Shown in pieces: positions 1 to 6,400 of a stretch of DNA of 12,255 nucleotides. Source of the stretch: Azonexus sp. (GTDB lineage: Bacteria; Pseudomonadota; Gammaproteobacteria; Burkholderiales; Rhodocyclaceae); the NCBI GenBank assembly GCA_031285115.1, contig JAITWU010000241.1, positions 1 to 12,255 of the forward strand, given 5' to 3'. The notes under the pieces were generated by a model. The model had not been told where the DNA came from, ran no database searches, and saw only the letters and a program-made list of their open reading frames with translations. A program made the translations under genes and the position numbers. Positions within the stretch are counted from its first letter, which is position 1. Every line of letters begins with the position of its first letter.

Positions 1-951
1 ATCGACTGGCAAACGGTCAAGGAGATCCATGACCATTGGCAATACAGCCAGTCGGGGATGGGGCCGGGACTGAGCATCGTCGTCGCCATCGTCGTGGCGG
101 CGCTGACTTATGGGGCGGCGAGCGCCGCCGTAGGCACTGCTGCGAGCGCGACAGCCGGGTCAGGTACTGCCATGGCTGCGGCTGGCACGTCGGCGACAGG
201 AACGGCAGTTGGCGCCGGGTGGGCCAATGCCGCGTTTTCCGCTGGTCTTAGCTCCATGGCGGCTACCGCGACCATTAGCGCCATCAACAACAAGGGGAAT
301 CTCGGCGCTGTTCTCAAGGATACGTTCTCGGAGGATGCGCTCACGAACTACGCTGGCGCTGCGGTGATCGGAGGAGTCGGGGCTTATACCGATATGTGGG
401 GCAGGACGATGACCGCCAACGGCAACAAGCTCTTGGTCAGCCTGTCCGAGCGCGCCGGAGCCTATACATTGAATACGATCATCAAAGGTGTGGTGACTGG
501 GGCTAATAGTTCAGATGACTGGGCAACCGTTGCTGCTATCGGACTGGCAGGAGAGTTTTATCAGTATTGGGTGGGCAGGGAACCAGATGTCAAACCGGGG
601 GTGGATCGGGCAGAGGGGTCAGTTTTCAATCCTGTTGATGGGAATCATGTGCCAACGGAAATAATCAATGGTGTTGTGCGTGAGGGGAAGAATATAGGAT
701 TGAATCAACTATGCGACTCTATCTTGGCGATATGCCAAGGCACGCCGATAAGTAATGCCCTAAACCAGATTCCCGGCTTCAACTCCTTTGCCACACTCCA
801 TGACACATGGATGAATTGGGCTGAATCAAATGGAATCGATAACGTATATACAAATATAGGAAGTATGCCACCCGCCTTGTTAATAAACTACGGTGGATTT
901 ATAGACAAGTATTACTATATAAAACCCGTGATTAACGAGGCAAAAAAGTGA
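1..951 (+). CDS. C-terminal part of a CdiA/filamentous-hemagglutinin-like exoprotein (DUF637 region plus variable C-terminus), 5' partial
   Basis: The reading frame is open from base 1, so the gene begins upstream and only its last 316 residues are visible; the internal ATG at 58 is not the real start. The first ~150 residues resemble the DUF637 hemagglutinin region near the C-terminus of two-partner-secretion exoproteins: an IHDHWQYSQSG stretch, a hydrophobic Ala/Val/Gly-rich segment, then AINNKGNLGAVLKD. Such proteins are exported through an outer-membrane TpsB/CdiB partner (not in the window) and often end in an exchangeable toxin. From about residue 191 the sequence changes character and becomes AT-rich; it holds a LNQIPGFNSFATLHDTW stretch and a MPPALLINYGGFID stretch. 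I recall similar motifs near the ends of Rhs and other polymorphic toxins but cannot assign an activity. No VENN delimiter is visible. The stop overlaps the next gene's start, suggesting coupled expression with a cognate partner. Confidence 0.8.
   Translation: MDWQTVKEIHDHWQYSQSGMGPGLSIVVAIVVAALTYGAASAAVGTAASATAGSGTAMAAAGTSATGTAVGAGWANAAFSAGLSSMAATATISAINNKGNLGAVLKDTFSEDALTNYAGAAVIGGVGAYTDMWGRTMTANGNKLLVSLSERAGAYTLNTIIKGVVTGANSSDDWATVAAIGLAGEFYQYWVGREPDVKPGVDRAEGSVFNPVDGNHVPTEIINGVVREGKNIGLNQLCDSILAICQGTPISNALNQIPGFNSFATLHDTWMNWAESNGIDNVYTNIGSMPPALLINYGGFIDKYYYIKPVINEAKK
571..948 (+). other. Putative exchangeable C-terminal (effector) domain of the exoprotein
   Basis: This segment encodes about 126 residues after the DUF637-like part. 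It begins near VGREPDVKPG and contains FNPVDGNHVPTEIINGVVREGKN, two Cys about ten residues apart (QLCDSILAIC), the IPGFNSFATLHDTW motif and a hydrophobic MPPALLINYG patch, ending in a Lys/Tyr-rich tail. Base composition falls sharply across this boundary. In CDI and other polymorphic toxins the effector domain sits exactly here, immediately before its immunity gene. I see no nuclease or deaminase signature; the hydrophobic patch could mean a membrane-acting domain, but that is speculation. Confidence 0.45.
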
Positions 952-1289
952 AACCAATAACTATTTTAGCACTTTTTATTTTGGTTGTCGCTTTCTCCGG
1001 ATGCTTTCCGCATCAAGTGTGGAAATCTGCCACAGATAAATATATTGGCACAAAATTCAACCCGGCATCAGCAAGAAACCTGGAAACAAGAAACCTGTAT
1101 ACTAAATCTTACAATTACACTAAAGAGGGGGTGTTTTATTATCAGGTAGTCCAGGAGCCACCCAATCTTCGTTACTACATCAAATGGAGTTGGAAATGCA
1201 GGTATTCACTCCTTGTTGCCCCTGACGGAACAATACTGTCTTGGCAATATGAAGATGTGAAAGAACCTTCTGACTGCTATTCTATATAA
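948..1289 (+). CDS. Small lipoprotein, copy 1 (candidate immunity protein)
   Basis: The 113-residue product starts at GTG 948, which overlaps the preceding TGA in a 4-nt GTGA junction; an AACGAGG stretch about 9 nt upstream can serve as ribosome binding site. A short basic start, a hydrophobic stretch and the lipobox AFSGC (Cys at residue 19) mark a signal peptidase II lipoprotein. The +2 residue is Phe, not Asp, so under E. coli Lol rules it would go to the outer membrane. The mature part has no family I recognise: VWKSATDKYIGTKF, then a conserved core QVVQEPPNLRYYIKW, KCRYSLLVAPDGTILSW and a DCY end. Two more Cys could form a disulfide in the periplasm. Its coupling to the exoprotein stop and its AT-rich composition fit an immunity role, which is inferred. 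Confidence 0.8.
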   Translation: MKPITILALFILVVAFSGCFPHQVWKSATDKYIGTKFNPASARNLETRNLYTKSYNYTKEGVFYYQVVQEPPNLRYYIKWSWKCRYSLLVAPDGTILSWQYEDVKEPSDCYSI

Positions 1290-1326
1290 AAGTGATTTTG
1301 AAACCCGTAGATAATCGCCCGGGATG
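996..1326 (+). repeat. Duplicated 331-bp unit, left copy
   Basis: The segment from the lipobox of lipoprotein copy 1 to 37 nt past its stop matches 1817-2147 with a constant offset of 821 bp and no gaps. It includes the non-coding tail TTTTGAAACCCGTA and the closing CCGGGATG. Similarity is highest in the 3' half and lower near the mature N-terminus. Confidence 0.85.
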
Positions 1327-1352
1327 CAACAAGCAGTAGACAAGACAGCTAA

Positions 1353-1685
1353 ATGAAAAAAATTGCGACACTGTTGATTGGAGTTATCTTCTTTTCCGGA
1401 TGCTCTACGCACCAAGCATGGGTAAACGGAAAAAATATAATGGTTGGAACTTCATTTGATCCGGCAGATGACAATAAGGCCTATTGGCATTATTACAGAG
1501 ACAAAAAAAGAGGAAATTTATTCTACTATAAAGTAGAGCAGGAGCCGCCTAATGTTCGCTATTACATAAACTGGACCGGAGCGGACAGGTGTAGATATTC
1601 CCTCCTCGTTTCTCCCGGCGGGATTATATTGTCATGGCGCTACGAAGATGCAAAAGACCCATGGTGGGATTGCAATGCTTCGTAA
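1353..1685 (+). CDS. Small lipoprotein, copy 2 (diverged paralogue)
   Basis: The 110-residue product begins MKKIATLLIGVIFFSGC, a lipoprotein signal with the lipidated Cys at residue 17 and Ser at +2. It keeps the family scaffold seen in both neighbours: HQAW after the Cys, VGTSFDPA, YYKVEQEPPNVRYYINW, CRYSLLVSPGGIILSWRYEDAKDP and a Cys close to the C-terminus. It differs at many positions (for instance ADRCRYS in place of WKCRYS, and a shorter middle), so it is an older or differently selected paralogue. The ribosome binding site is poor. Arrays of diverged immunity paralogues are common downstream of polymorphic toxins and may protect against related toxins; here that is inference. Composition is AT-rich like the rest of the cassette. 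Confidence 0.75.
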   Translation: MKKIATLLIGVIFFSGCSTHQAWVNGKNIMVGTSFDPADDNKAYWHYYRDKKRGNLFYYKVEQEPPNVRYYINWTGADRCRYSLLVSPGGIILSWRYEDAKDPWWDCNAS

Positions 1686-1774
1686 GATCGAGAGGACCAA
1701 GGTAGCTGTCGGGGAACTTCTGATCAATCCAAAATACAGTTGTGTTGTTATTTTCTAAACCATTGACATGAGAA

Positions 1775-2110
1775 ATGAAAAAAGCTATCTTGTTACTGAT
1801 TGGAGTAATCGGCCTTTCCGGATGCTTTCCACATCAAGTGTGGAAAGATGCTAACGACAAATATGTCGGCACAAAATTCGACCCCGCATCAGCAAGAAAC
1901 TCAGAAACAAGAGATCTGTATACTCAATCTTACAATTACACTAAAGAGGGAGTGTTTTATTATCAGGTAGTCCAGGAGCCGCCCAATCTTCGTTACTACA
2001 TCAAATGGAGTTGGAAATGCAGGTATTCACTCCTTGTTGCCCCTGACGGAACAATACTGTCTTGGCGATATGAAGATGTGAGAGAACCTTCTGACTGCTA
2101 TGCTATATAA
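1775..2110 (+). CDS. Small lipoprotein, copy 3 (mosaic of copies 1 and 2)
   Basis: The 111-residue product has a lipobox at VIGLSGC (Cys 17). The signal peptide (MKKAILLLIGVIGLSGC) resembles copy 2, but from the Cys onward the protein is nearly identical to copy 1: FPHQVWK, GTKF, PASARN, QSYNYTKEGVFYYQVV and on to DCYAI. Over the last 183 nt of the two genes (1107-1289 against 1928-2110) I count only five differences, three of which change an amino acid in the last third (Q/R, K/R, S/A). The signal/mature junction therefore looks like a recombination point between paralogues. Start ATG 1775 was chosen because it gives a proper lipoprotein signal; no strong ribosome binding site precedes it. 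Presumed role: immunity or decoy protein, not demonstrated. Confidence 0.75.
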   Translation: MKKAILLLIGVIGLSGCFPHQVWKDANDKYVGTKFDPASARNSETRDLYTQSYNYTKEGVFYYQVVQEPPNLRYYIKWSWKCRYSLLVAPDGTILSWRYEDVREPSDCYAI

Positions 2111-2147
2111 TAGTAATTTTGAAACCCGTAACTAATCGTCCGGGATG
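1817..2147 (+). repeat. Duplicated 331-bp unit, right copy
   Basis: Partner of 996-1326. The match ends abruptly at GGGATG (2142-2147). After that point the left copy continues with the spacer before lipoprotein 2, and this copy continues into the yqgE upstream region. The shared 3' tail therefore marks a duplication endpoint close to the junction between the accessory cassette and core chromosome. Confidence 0.85.
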
Positions 2148-2206
2148 TGGCATCTAAGCGTCGCCATTGCTCATCCATTAAATTTTCAATATTTCCCGTT
2201 CCCGGC

Positions 2207-2779
2207 ATGGATAACGCCAACTTCACTGTCAATCTCACCGATCACTTCCTCATCGCCATGCCGGCGCTGCAAGACCCCTATTTTGCTCATACCCTGGTCT
2301 ATATCTGCGAGCACAACGAAAACGGGGCGCTGGGGATCATCGTCAACCGGCCCATCGACCTCAACCTGACCGATCTGCTGGCGAAAATCGACCTCAAGCT
2401 GGAGCAGGGCGAACTCGGTCGGCTGCCCGTTTATTTCGGCGGCCCGGTGCAGCTCGATCGCGGTCTGGTGTTGCATCGGCCACACGGCGGCTGGCAGTCG
2501 ACGTTGACGGTCAATGAGGAAATCGGCCTGACCAGTTCGCGTGACGTGCTCGCCGCCGTCGCCGCAACCGGGCAACCGGCGGAAATTCTCGTCACCCTCG
2601 GCTATTCCGGCTGGGGTGCCGGGCAACTCGAAAATGAACTGGCGCAAAATTCATGGCTGACCGTCCCGGCCACCGCCGCCATTCTCTTCGACCTGCCGCC
2701 CGAGGAGCGCCTGCCTGCGGCGATGCAGCATCTCGGGATCAACTTCACCCAGCTTTCCGATGTCGCCGGACATGCCTGA
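2207..2779 (+). CDS. yqgE: YqgE/AlgH family protein (UPF0301)
   Basis: The 190-residue product is recognisable from its start [19 protein letters not shown], followed by [44 protein letters not shown] and [14 protein letters not shown]. These are the conserved blocks of the UPF0301 family, whose members are usually about 185-190 residues and whose biochemical role is unsettled. The frame is open further upstream to 2147, but those codons come from the cassette tail and lack family similarity, so ATG 2207 is preferred. No clear Shine-Dalgarno precedes it. In many proteobacteria yqgE lies directly before ruvX, as here, where ruvX starts inside it. It is the first gene of the overlapping yqgE-ruvX-pyrR-pyrB-pyrC' run. 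Confidence 0.93.
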   Translation: MDNANFTVNLTDHFLIAMPALQDPYFAHTLVYICEHNENGALGIIVNRPIDLNLTDLLAKIDLKLEQGELGRLPVYFGGPVQLDRGLVLHRPHGGWQSTLTVNEEIGLTSSRDVLAAVAATGQPAEILVTLGYSGWGAGQLENELAQNSWLTVPATAAILFDLPPEERLPAAMQHLGINFTQLSDVAGHA

Positions 2780-3224
2780 GGGCACCGTTTTAGCCTTCGA
2801 TTTCGGCCTTAAACGCATCGGCGTCGCCACCGGAGAGCGCCTCATCGGCAGCGCCCATCCGCTGATGGTTATCGCAGCCGAATCGAATGAGGAGCGGCTG
2901 GCCGCCATCAGCCGCCTGATTGCCGAATGGCAGCCGAGTCTGCTGGTCGTCGGTCTGCCCGTCCATGTTGACGGCACGGCGCACGAAACCACCCAACTGG
3001 CGATCAAATTCGGCGAACGTCTGCAAAAACGCTTTCAACTCCCGCTCTCTTACGCCGATGAGCGCCTCACCTCGCGCGACGCTGAGGCGCGTCTGCGCGA
3101 AACCGGCCGCAACAGCCGCGCCGCCAAGCCCTTGCTCGATGCCGTGGCGGCGCAATTGATTCTCGAAACCTGGTTTGAAAGTCCCGCCCATGTCATCCCC
3201 GCTCCTGCCCAATTCCCCGCCTGA
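2760..3224 (+). CDS. ruvX: RuvX/YqgF: Holliday junction resolvase-like, pre-16S rRNA 5'-end nuclease
   Basis: The RNase H-fold motifs of this family are all present in the 154-residue product: [14 protein letters not shown] (Asp 14), [32 protein letters not shown] (Asp 100, Glu 101) and a C-terminal [11 protein letters not shown] (Asp 127). The three acidic positions are the expected metal ligands. In E. coli the homologue matures the 5' end of 16S rRNA and is essential; an older view made it a Holliday junction resolvase. ATG 2760 lies inside the end of yqgE (20-nt overlap); ATG 2772 would also fit and would remove four residues. The last 35 nt overlap the most likely pyrR start. Confidence 0.93.
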   Translation: MSPDMPEGTVLAFDFGLKRIGVATGERLIGSAHPLMVIAAESNEERLAAISRLIAEWQPSLLVVGLPVHVDGTAHETTQLAIKFGERLQKRFQLPLSYADERLTSRDAEARLRETGRNSRAAKPLLDAVAAQLILETWFESPAHVIPAPAQFPA

Positions 3225-3741
3225 TTTTCCGTCCGATTTTCCGCCCAACCCCTTGCCTGATGCCGAGGCCCAGTGCCGCCAACTGGCTGAACTTTTGCGC
3301 CCGCAACTTTGCCGCCAGCCGGTGCTGGTCGGCATTTACAGCGGCGGGGCCTGGATTGCCGGGCGTTTGCGCCAGTTGCTCGGCCTTGAAGAAGAAATCG
3401 GCCTCATCGACGTTTCCTTCTACCGCGATGATTTTTCCGAAAAAGGTCTGCATCCGCAGGTCAAACCGACCGTCATTCCCTTTGATGTCGAGGGCCGTCA
3501 CATCATTCTCGTCGACGACGTGCTCTACACTGGCCGGACGACGCGGGCGGCGATCAACGAGTTGTTCGATTACGGGCGACCGGCTTCGGTCGAACTCGCC
3601 GTGTTGGCCGACCGGGGCGGACGCGAACTGCCGGTGGCGGCGACCTGCTGCGTCTGGAACGTGGCGCTGGCCGCTGGGCAAAACCTCGTTCTCGCCAAGG
3701 ATGAAAAAGAACGCCTGACCTGGAGGCTGGAACATGATTAA
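3190..3741 (+). CDS. pyrR: PyrR: pyr operon regulator / uracil phosphoribosyltransferase family
   Basis: PyrR proteins are phosphoribosyltransferase-fold regulators of pyrimidine biosynthesis; many retain uracil phosphoribosyltransferase activity. The 183-residue product has the PRPP-binding loop [14 protein letters not shown] (residues 108-121), the flanking [17 protein letters not shown], an early [11 protein letters not shown] and a late [13 protein letters not shown], all characteristic. The start is uncertain. ATG 3190 gives an unusual proline-rich leader ([19 protein letters not shown]) that the family normally lacks; TTG 3253 would give 162 residues, nearer the usual length, but neither has a good ribosome binding site. 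The gene overlaps ruvX upstream and ends in an 8-nt ATGATTAA overlap with pyrB, so there is no leader in which Gram-positive-type attenuation could act on pyrB alone. Confidence 0.9.
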   Translation: MSSPLLPNSPPDFPSDFPPNPLPDAEAQCRQLAELLRPQLCRQPVLVGIYSGGAWIAGRLRQLLGLEEEIGLIDVSFYRDDFSEKGLHPQVKPTVIPFDVEGRHIILVDDVLYTGRTTRAAINELFDYGRPASVELAVLADRGGRELPVAATCCVWNVALAAGQNLVLAKDEKERLTWRLEHD

Positions 3742-4693
3742 TCCACAGTTGAACCAGGATGGCGAACTCTGCCACCTGCTTTCCATCGAGGGCCTGCCGC
3801 CGCGCATCCTGACGCAGATTCTCGACACCGCCGCGTCCTTCATGGAAGTCTCGCAGCGCGACGTGAAAAAGGTGCCGCTACTCCGCGGCAAAAGCGTTTT
3901 CAACCTGTTTTTCGAGAACTCGACGCGCACTCGCACCACCTTCGAGATTGCCGCCAAGCGCCTCTCGGCGGATGTCATCAACCTCGACATCAACAAATCC
4001 TCGACCGCCAAGGGCGAGACGCTGCTCGACACCATCGACAATCTCTGCGCCATGCACGCCAATCTCTTTGTCGTGCGCCACGCCGCCAGCGGCGCGCCCT
4101 ATCTGATCGCCGAGCACCTCTCCCGCATTGGCCGCAATGACGTGCATGTGGTCAATGCTGGTGACGGGCGGCACGCCCACCCGACGCAGGGCCTGCTCGA
4201 CATGTACACCATCCGCCACTACAAAAAGGATTTCACCCGATTGCGCGTCGCCATCGTCGGCGACATCCTGCATTCGCGCGTCGCCCGCTCCGACATCCAC
4301 GCCCTGACCTCGCTCGGCGTCCCCGAAGTCCGCGCCATCGGCCCGGAAACCTTGTTGCCCAAGCATCTCGACAAACTCGGCGTGCATGTTTTCCACGACA
4401 TGAACGAAGGCTTGAAAGACTGCGACGTGATCATCATGTTGCGCCTGCAAAACGAACGCATGAACGGCGCGCTGCTGCCTTCGGCGGGCGAATATTTCCG
4501 CCATTTCGGCCTGACGCCGCAAAAACTCGCGCTCGCCAAAGCCGACGCCATCGTCATGCACCCGGGGCCGATGAACCGCGGCGTCGAAATCCACTCGGCG
4601 GTGGCCGACGGCCCGCAAGCCGTGATCCTGCCCCAGGTCACCTTCGGCATCGCCGTGCGGATGGCGGTGATGAGCATTGTTGCAGGAAATTGA
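3734..4693 (+). CDS. pyrB: Aspartate carbamoyltransferase catalytic subunit
   Basis: PyrB condenses carbamoyl phosphate and aspartate to N-carbamoylaspartate, the committed step of UMP synthesis. The 319-residue product carries the carbamoyl-phosphate loop [13 protein letters not shown] (residues 60-72, STRTRT at 63-68), the [12 protein letters not shown] loop, [38 protein letters not shown] and [11 protein letters not shown] (residues 276-286), so it should be catalytically competent. A short N-terminal extension precedes the catalytic core, as in Pseudomonas PyrB, where it is linked to effector binding. ATG 3734 follows a GGAGG at 3722-3726 and overlaps the pyrR stop. The partner pyrC-like gene starts 1 nt after the stop, matching the Pseudomonas-type ATCase in which PyrB assembles with a pseudo-dihydroorotase. 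No pyrI regulatory-chain gene is present. Confidence 0.97.
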   Translation: MINPQLNQDGELCHLLSIEGLPPRILTQILDTAASFMEVSQRDVKKVPLLRGKSVFNLFFENSTRTRTTFEIAAKRLSADVINLDINKSSTAKGETLLDTIDNLCAMHANLFVVRHAASGAPYLIAEHLSRIGRNDVHVVNAGDGRHAHPTQGLLDMYTIRHYKKDFTRLRVAIVGDILHSRVARSDIHALTSLGVPEVRAIGPETLLPKHLDKLGVHVFHDMNEGLKDCDVIIMLRLQNERMNGALLPSAGEYFRHFGLTPQKLALAKADAIVMHPGPMNRGVEIHSAVADGPQAVILPQVTFGIAVRMAVMSIVAGN

Positions 4694-4694
4694 C

Positions 4695-5951
4695 ATGAAT
4701 CTCGAAATCAAAAATGGCCGGGTCATTGATCCGCAGCATCACACCGACCGCGTCGCTTCCCTGTTCATCAGCGGTGGTCGCATCGCCGCGCAGGGCCTTG
4801 CGCCAGCGGGCTTCGTCGCCGACCGCGTCATCGACGTGAGCGGCGCCGTCGTCTGCCCCGGCTTGATCGACCTGGGGGCGCGGCTCAACAGCATCGAGGC
4901 CGAACTGGCGGCGGCGGTGGCCGGGGGCGTGACCTCGGTCGTGGTGCCGCCGGACGCCGATCCGCCGCTCGATGAGCCGGAACTCGCTGATCGGCTGGTG
5001 CATCGCGGGGCCGAAATCGGCAAGGCGCGGGTCTTGCCGCTGGGCGCGTTGACGCTCGGTCTCAAGGGCGAGCGTCTGGCCGAACTCGCCGGTCTCAAAA
5101 AAGCCGGTTGCGTCGCTTTTTCGCAGGCGACCCAGCCGGTGGTCGATACCGAGGCGCTATTGCGGGCGATGGAATATGCCGCTTCCTTCGGTTTTGCCGT
5201 GTGGTTGCAGCCGCAGGATTACTGGCTGTCGCGCAACGGCATCGCGCATGAGGGCGAAGTCGCCAACCGCCTGGGATTGGCTGGCATTCCGGTTGCCGCC
5301 GAAACCATCGCCATTGCCACCATCCTCCAGTTGGCGCGCGACACCGGCTGCCGCGTGCATCTGACCCGGCTCTCGGCGGCGGCGGGCGTGGCGCTGGTGG
5401 CCGAAGCCAAGGCCGAAGGCTTGCCGGTGACCTGCGATGTCAGCGTCCATCACCTTCTGCTGACTGAAAACGACATCGGTTTTTTCAACCCGCACGCCCG
5501 TTTCGCCCCGCCGCTGCGCAGCCAGCGCGACCGGCAAGCCTTGTCGGACGCTGCCGCCAACGGACTGGCGGCGATCTGCTCCGACCACACGCCACTCGGC
5601 GCCGACGACAAACTGCTGCCCTTCGGCGAAGCCAAACCGGGCGCCACCGGCCTCGAAACGCTGCTGCCGCTGACCTTGAAATGGGCGGCGGCAGCCAACC
5701 TCGATCTGCCGCAAGCGCTGGCCCGCATCACCACCGCGCCAGCAGCCATTCTCGGCTTGCCACTGGCGGGCCTTGCGCCAGGCGCGGTTGCCGACATTTG
5801 CATCTTCGACCCCGCCGCCGAGTGGCAAGTCAATGCTGATAATTTACGCAGTCGGGGCAAAAATTCACCCTGGCTTGGTCATATGTTGACCGGCAAGATA
5901 CGGGCAACGCTGGTCGATGGTCGCGTGGTGTTTGCCGAGCGGGATTCTTGA
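4695..5951 (+). CDS. pyrC: Dihydroorotase-like protein (PyrC'/PyrX pseudo-DHOase)
   Basis: The 418-residue product is a type I dihydroorotase homologue over its whole length (CPGLIDL, GLETLLPLTLKW, ICSDHTPLG, FNPHARFAPPLRS), but the metal centre is destroyed. The DxHxH-type motif after CPGLID reads LGARL (G61, R63 in place of both His), the usual HCED block reads LQPQD (Gln 172 for His), and the later ligand His is Arg 225 in VHLTRLS. Only Asp 297 of SDH survives. It should not cyclise carbamoylaspartate; in pseudomonads such proteins are needed to assemble active PyrB dodecamers, the likely role here. A genuine dihydroorotase must then be encoded elsewhere. ATG 4695 is preferred over the in-frame TTG 4677 because AGGA lies 7 nt upstream and it begins the family sequence MNLEIKNGRVIDP. 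Confidence 0.93.
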   Translation: MNLEIKNGRVIDPQHHTDRVASLFISGGRIAAQGLAPAGFVADRVIDVSGAVVCPGLIDLGARLNSIEAELAAAVAGGVTSVVVPPDADPPLDEPELADRLVHRGAEIGKARVLPLGALTLGLKGERLAELAGLKKAGCVAFSQATQPVVDTEALLRAMEYAASFGFAVWLQPQDYWLSRNGIAHEGEVANRLGLAGIPVAAETIAIATILQLARDTGCRVHLTRLSAAAGVALVAEAKAEGLPVTCDVSVHHLLLTENDIGFFNPHARFAPPLRSQRDRQALSDAAANGLAAICSDHTPLGADDKLLPFGEAKPGATGLETLLPLTLKWAAAANLDLPQALARITTAPAAILGLPLAGLAPGAVADICIFDPAAEWQVNADNLRSRGKNSPWLGHMLTGKIRATLVDGRVVFAERDS

Positions 5952-5986
5952 AATCCTGCCTGTGGATTTGAGCCACTATATTTATT

Positions 5987-5992
5987 TATAAT
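5987..5992 (+). promoter_or_regulatory. Possible -10 element for comEA
   Basis: A perfect TATAAT lies 74 nt before the comEA start, in an AT-rich patch after the pyrC' stop. No convincing -35 box sits 16-18 nt upstream (TTGAGC is too close and TTGAAA too far), so the promoter is tentative. The 115-nt gap and strong ribosome binding site do argue that comEA is transcribed separately from the pyr genes. Confidence 0.35.
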
Positions 5993-6066
5993 GCGCAAGC
6001 TGCCTGCTGCTCCGGCGGCGCAATTTCTTCTTGCAATGTGGCACTACCTGTTACTGGAGGAATTTC

Positions 6067-6345
6067 ATGAAACGCATTTTGTCGGGTATCGCGCTGTTTC
6101 TCGCTGGCATCGGTCTGGCGATGGCGGCAGTCAATATCAACACGGCCACGGTCGATGAACTCGATGCCGTCAAGGGCATCGGCCCGAGCAAGGCCAAAGC
6201 GATTGTCGAATACCGCGAGAAGCACGGGAAGTTCAAATCGGTTGACGATTTGAAGGGCGTCAAGGGCTTTGGCGACAAGAGCGTTGCCAAGCTGCGTGGC
6301 GAACTGTCGGTTAGCGATGAGGCGGCGGCCACGAAGAAAAAATAG
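6067..6345 (+). CDS. comEA: ComEA-like helix-hairpin-helix DNA-binding protein (periplasmic)
   Basis: The 92-residue product has a signal peptide (MKRILSGIALFLAGIGLAMAA, likely cleaved near residue 19-20) and then a compact ComEA-type HhH domain: VNINTATVDELDAVKGIGPSKAKAIVEYRE followed by FKSVDDLKGVKGFGDKSVAKL. The two GIG/GFG hairpins bind DNA backbone non-specifically. In Gram-negative competence systems small ComEA proteins sit in the periplasm and pull incoming double-stranded DNA through the outer membrane. The product ends in a Lys-rich tail. ATG 6067 is chosen because GGAGG at 6056-6060 has ideal spacing; the frame is open upstream but those codons do not look like protein. The type IV pilus retraction genes pilT and pilU lie 2.7 kb away. 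Confidence 0.92.
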   Translation: MKRILSGIALFLAGIGLAMAAVNINTATVDELDAVKGIGPSKAKAIVEYREKHGKFKSVDDLKGVKGFGDKSVAKLRGELSVSDEAAATKKK

Positions 6346-6368
6346 CGGCGGCAGCCAGGTTTCTCAAG

Positions 6369-6400
6369 GCGGGGGCGTTTTCGGGCGCTCCCGCTTTTTT
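6369..6400 (+). terminator. Rho-independent terminator of comEA
   Basis: A 9-bp stem, GCGGGGGCG (6369-6377) paired with CGCTCCCGC (6386-6394) with one G-U pair, has an 8-nt loop and is followed by six T (6395-6400). It lies 23 nt after the comEA stop. The T run touches the stop codon of the convergent yggU gene; read on the minus strand there is no U run, so it should terminate only rightward transcripts. Confidence 0.88.

Noticed and set aside
36..344. Short frames overlapping the start of the exoprotein fragment (36-251 plus strand, 108-344 minus strand)
   Set aside because: The frame that begins at base 1 carries the DUF637-like sequence, so these are out-of-frame shadows.
1763..1791. TTGACA and TATCTT with a 17-nt spacer near lipoprotein copy 3
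   Set aside because: The -10 position falls inside the coding sequence, so the start would lie downstream of the ATG; it cannot drive the intact gene.
2147..2206. Upstream in-frame extension of yqgE
   Set aside because: Those codons include the end of the duplicated cassette tail and do not match the family N-terminus; ATG 2207 gives the usual length.
3193..4062. 289-codon open frame antisense to pyrR/pyrB
   Set aside because: It lies opposite genes with full family motifs; its translation has no recognisable domain and long antisense frames are expected at this GC content.
3878..4726. 282-codon open frame antisense to pyrB, and similar antisense frames over pyrC', pilT and pilU
   Set aside because: All mirror high-GC codon use of confirmed genes; products are Arg/Ala/Gly/His-rich and without conserved motifs.
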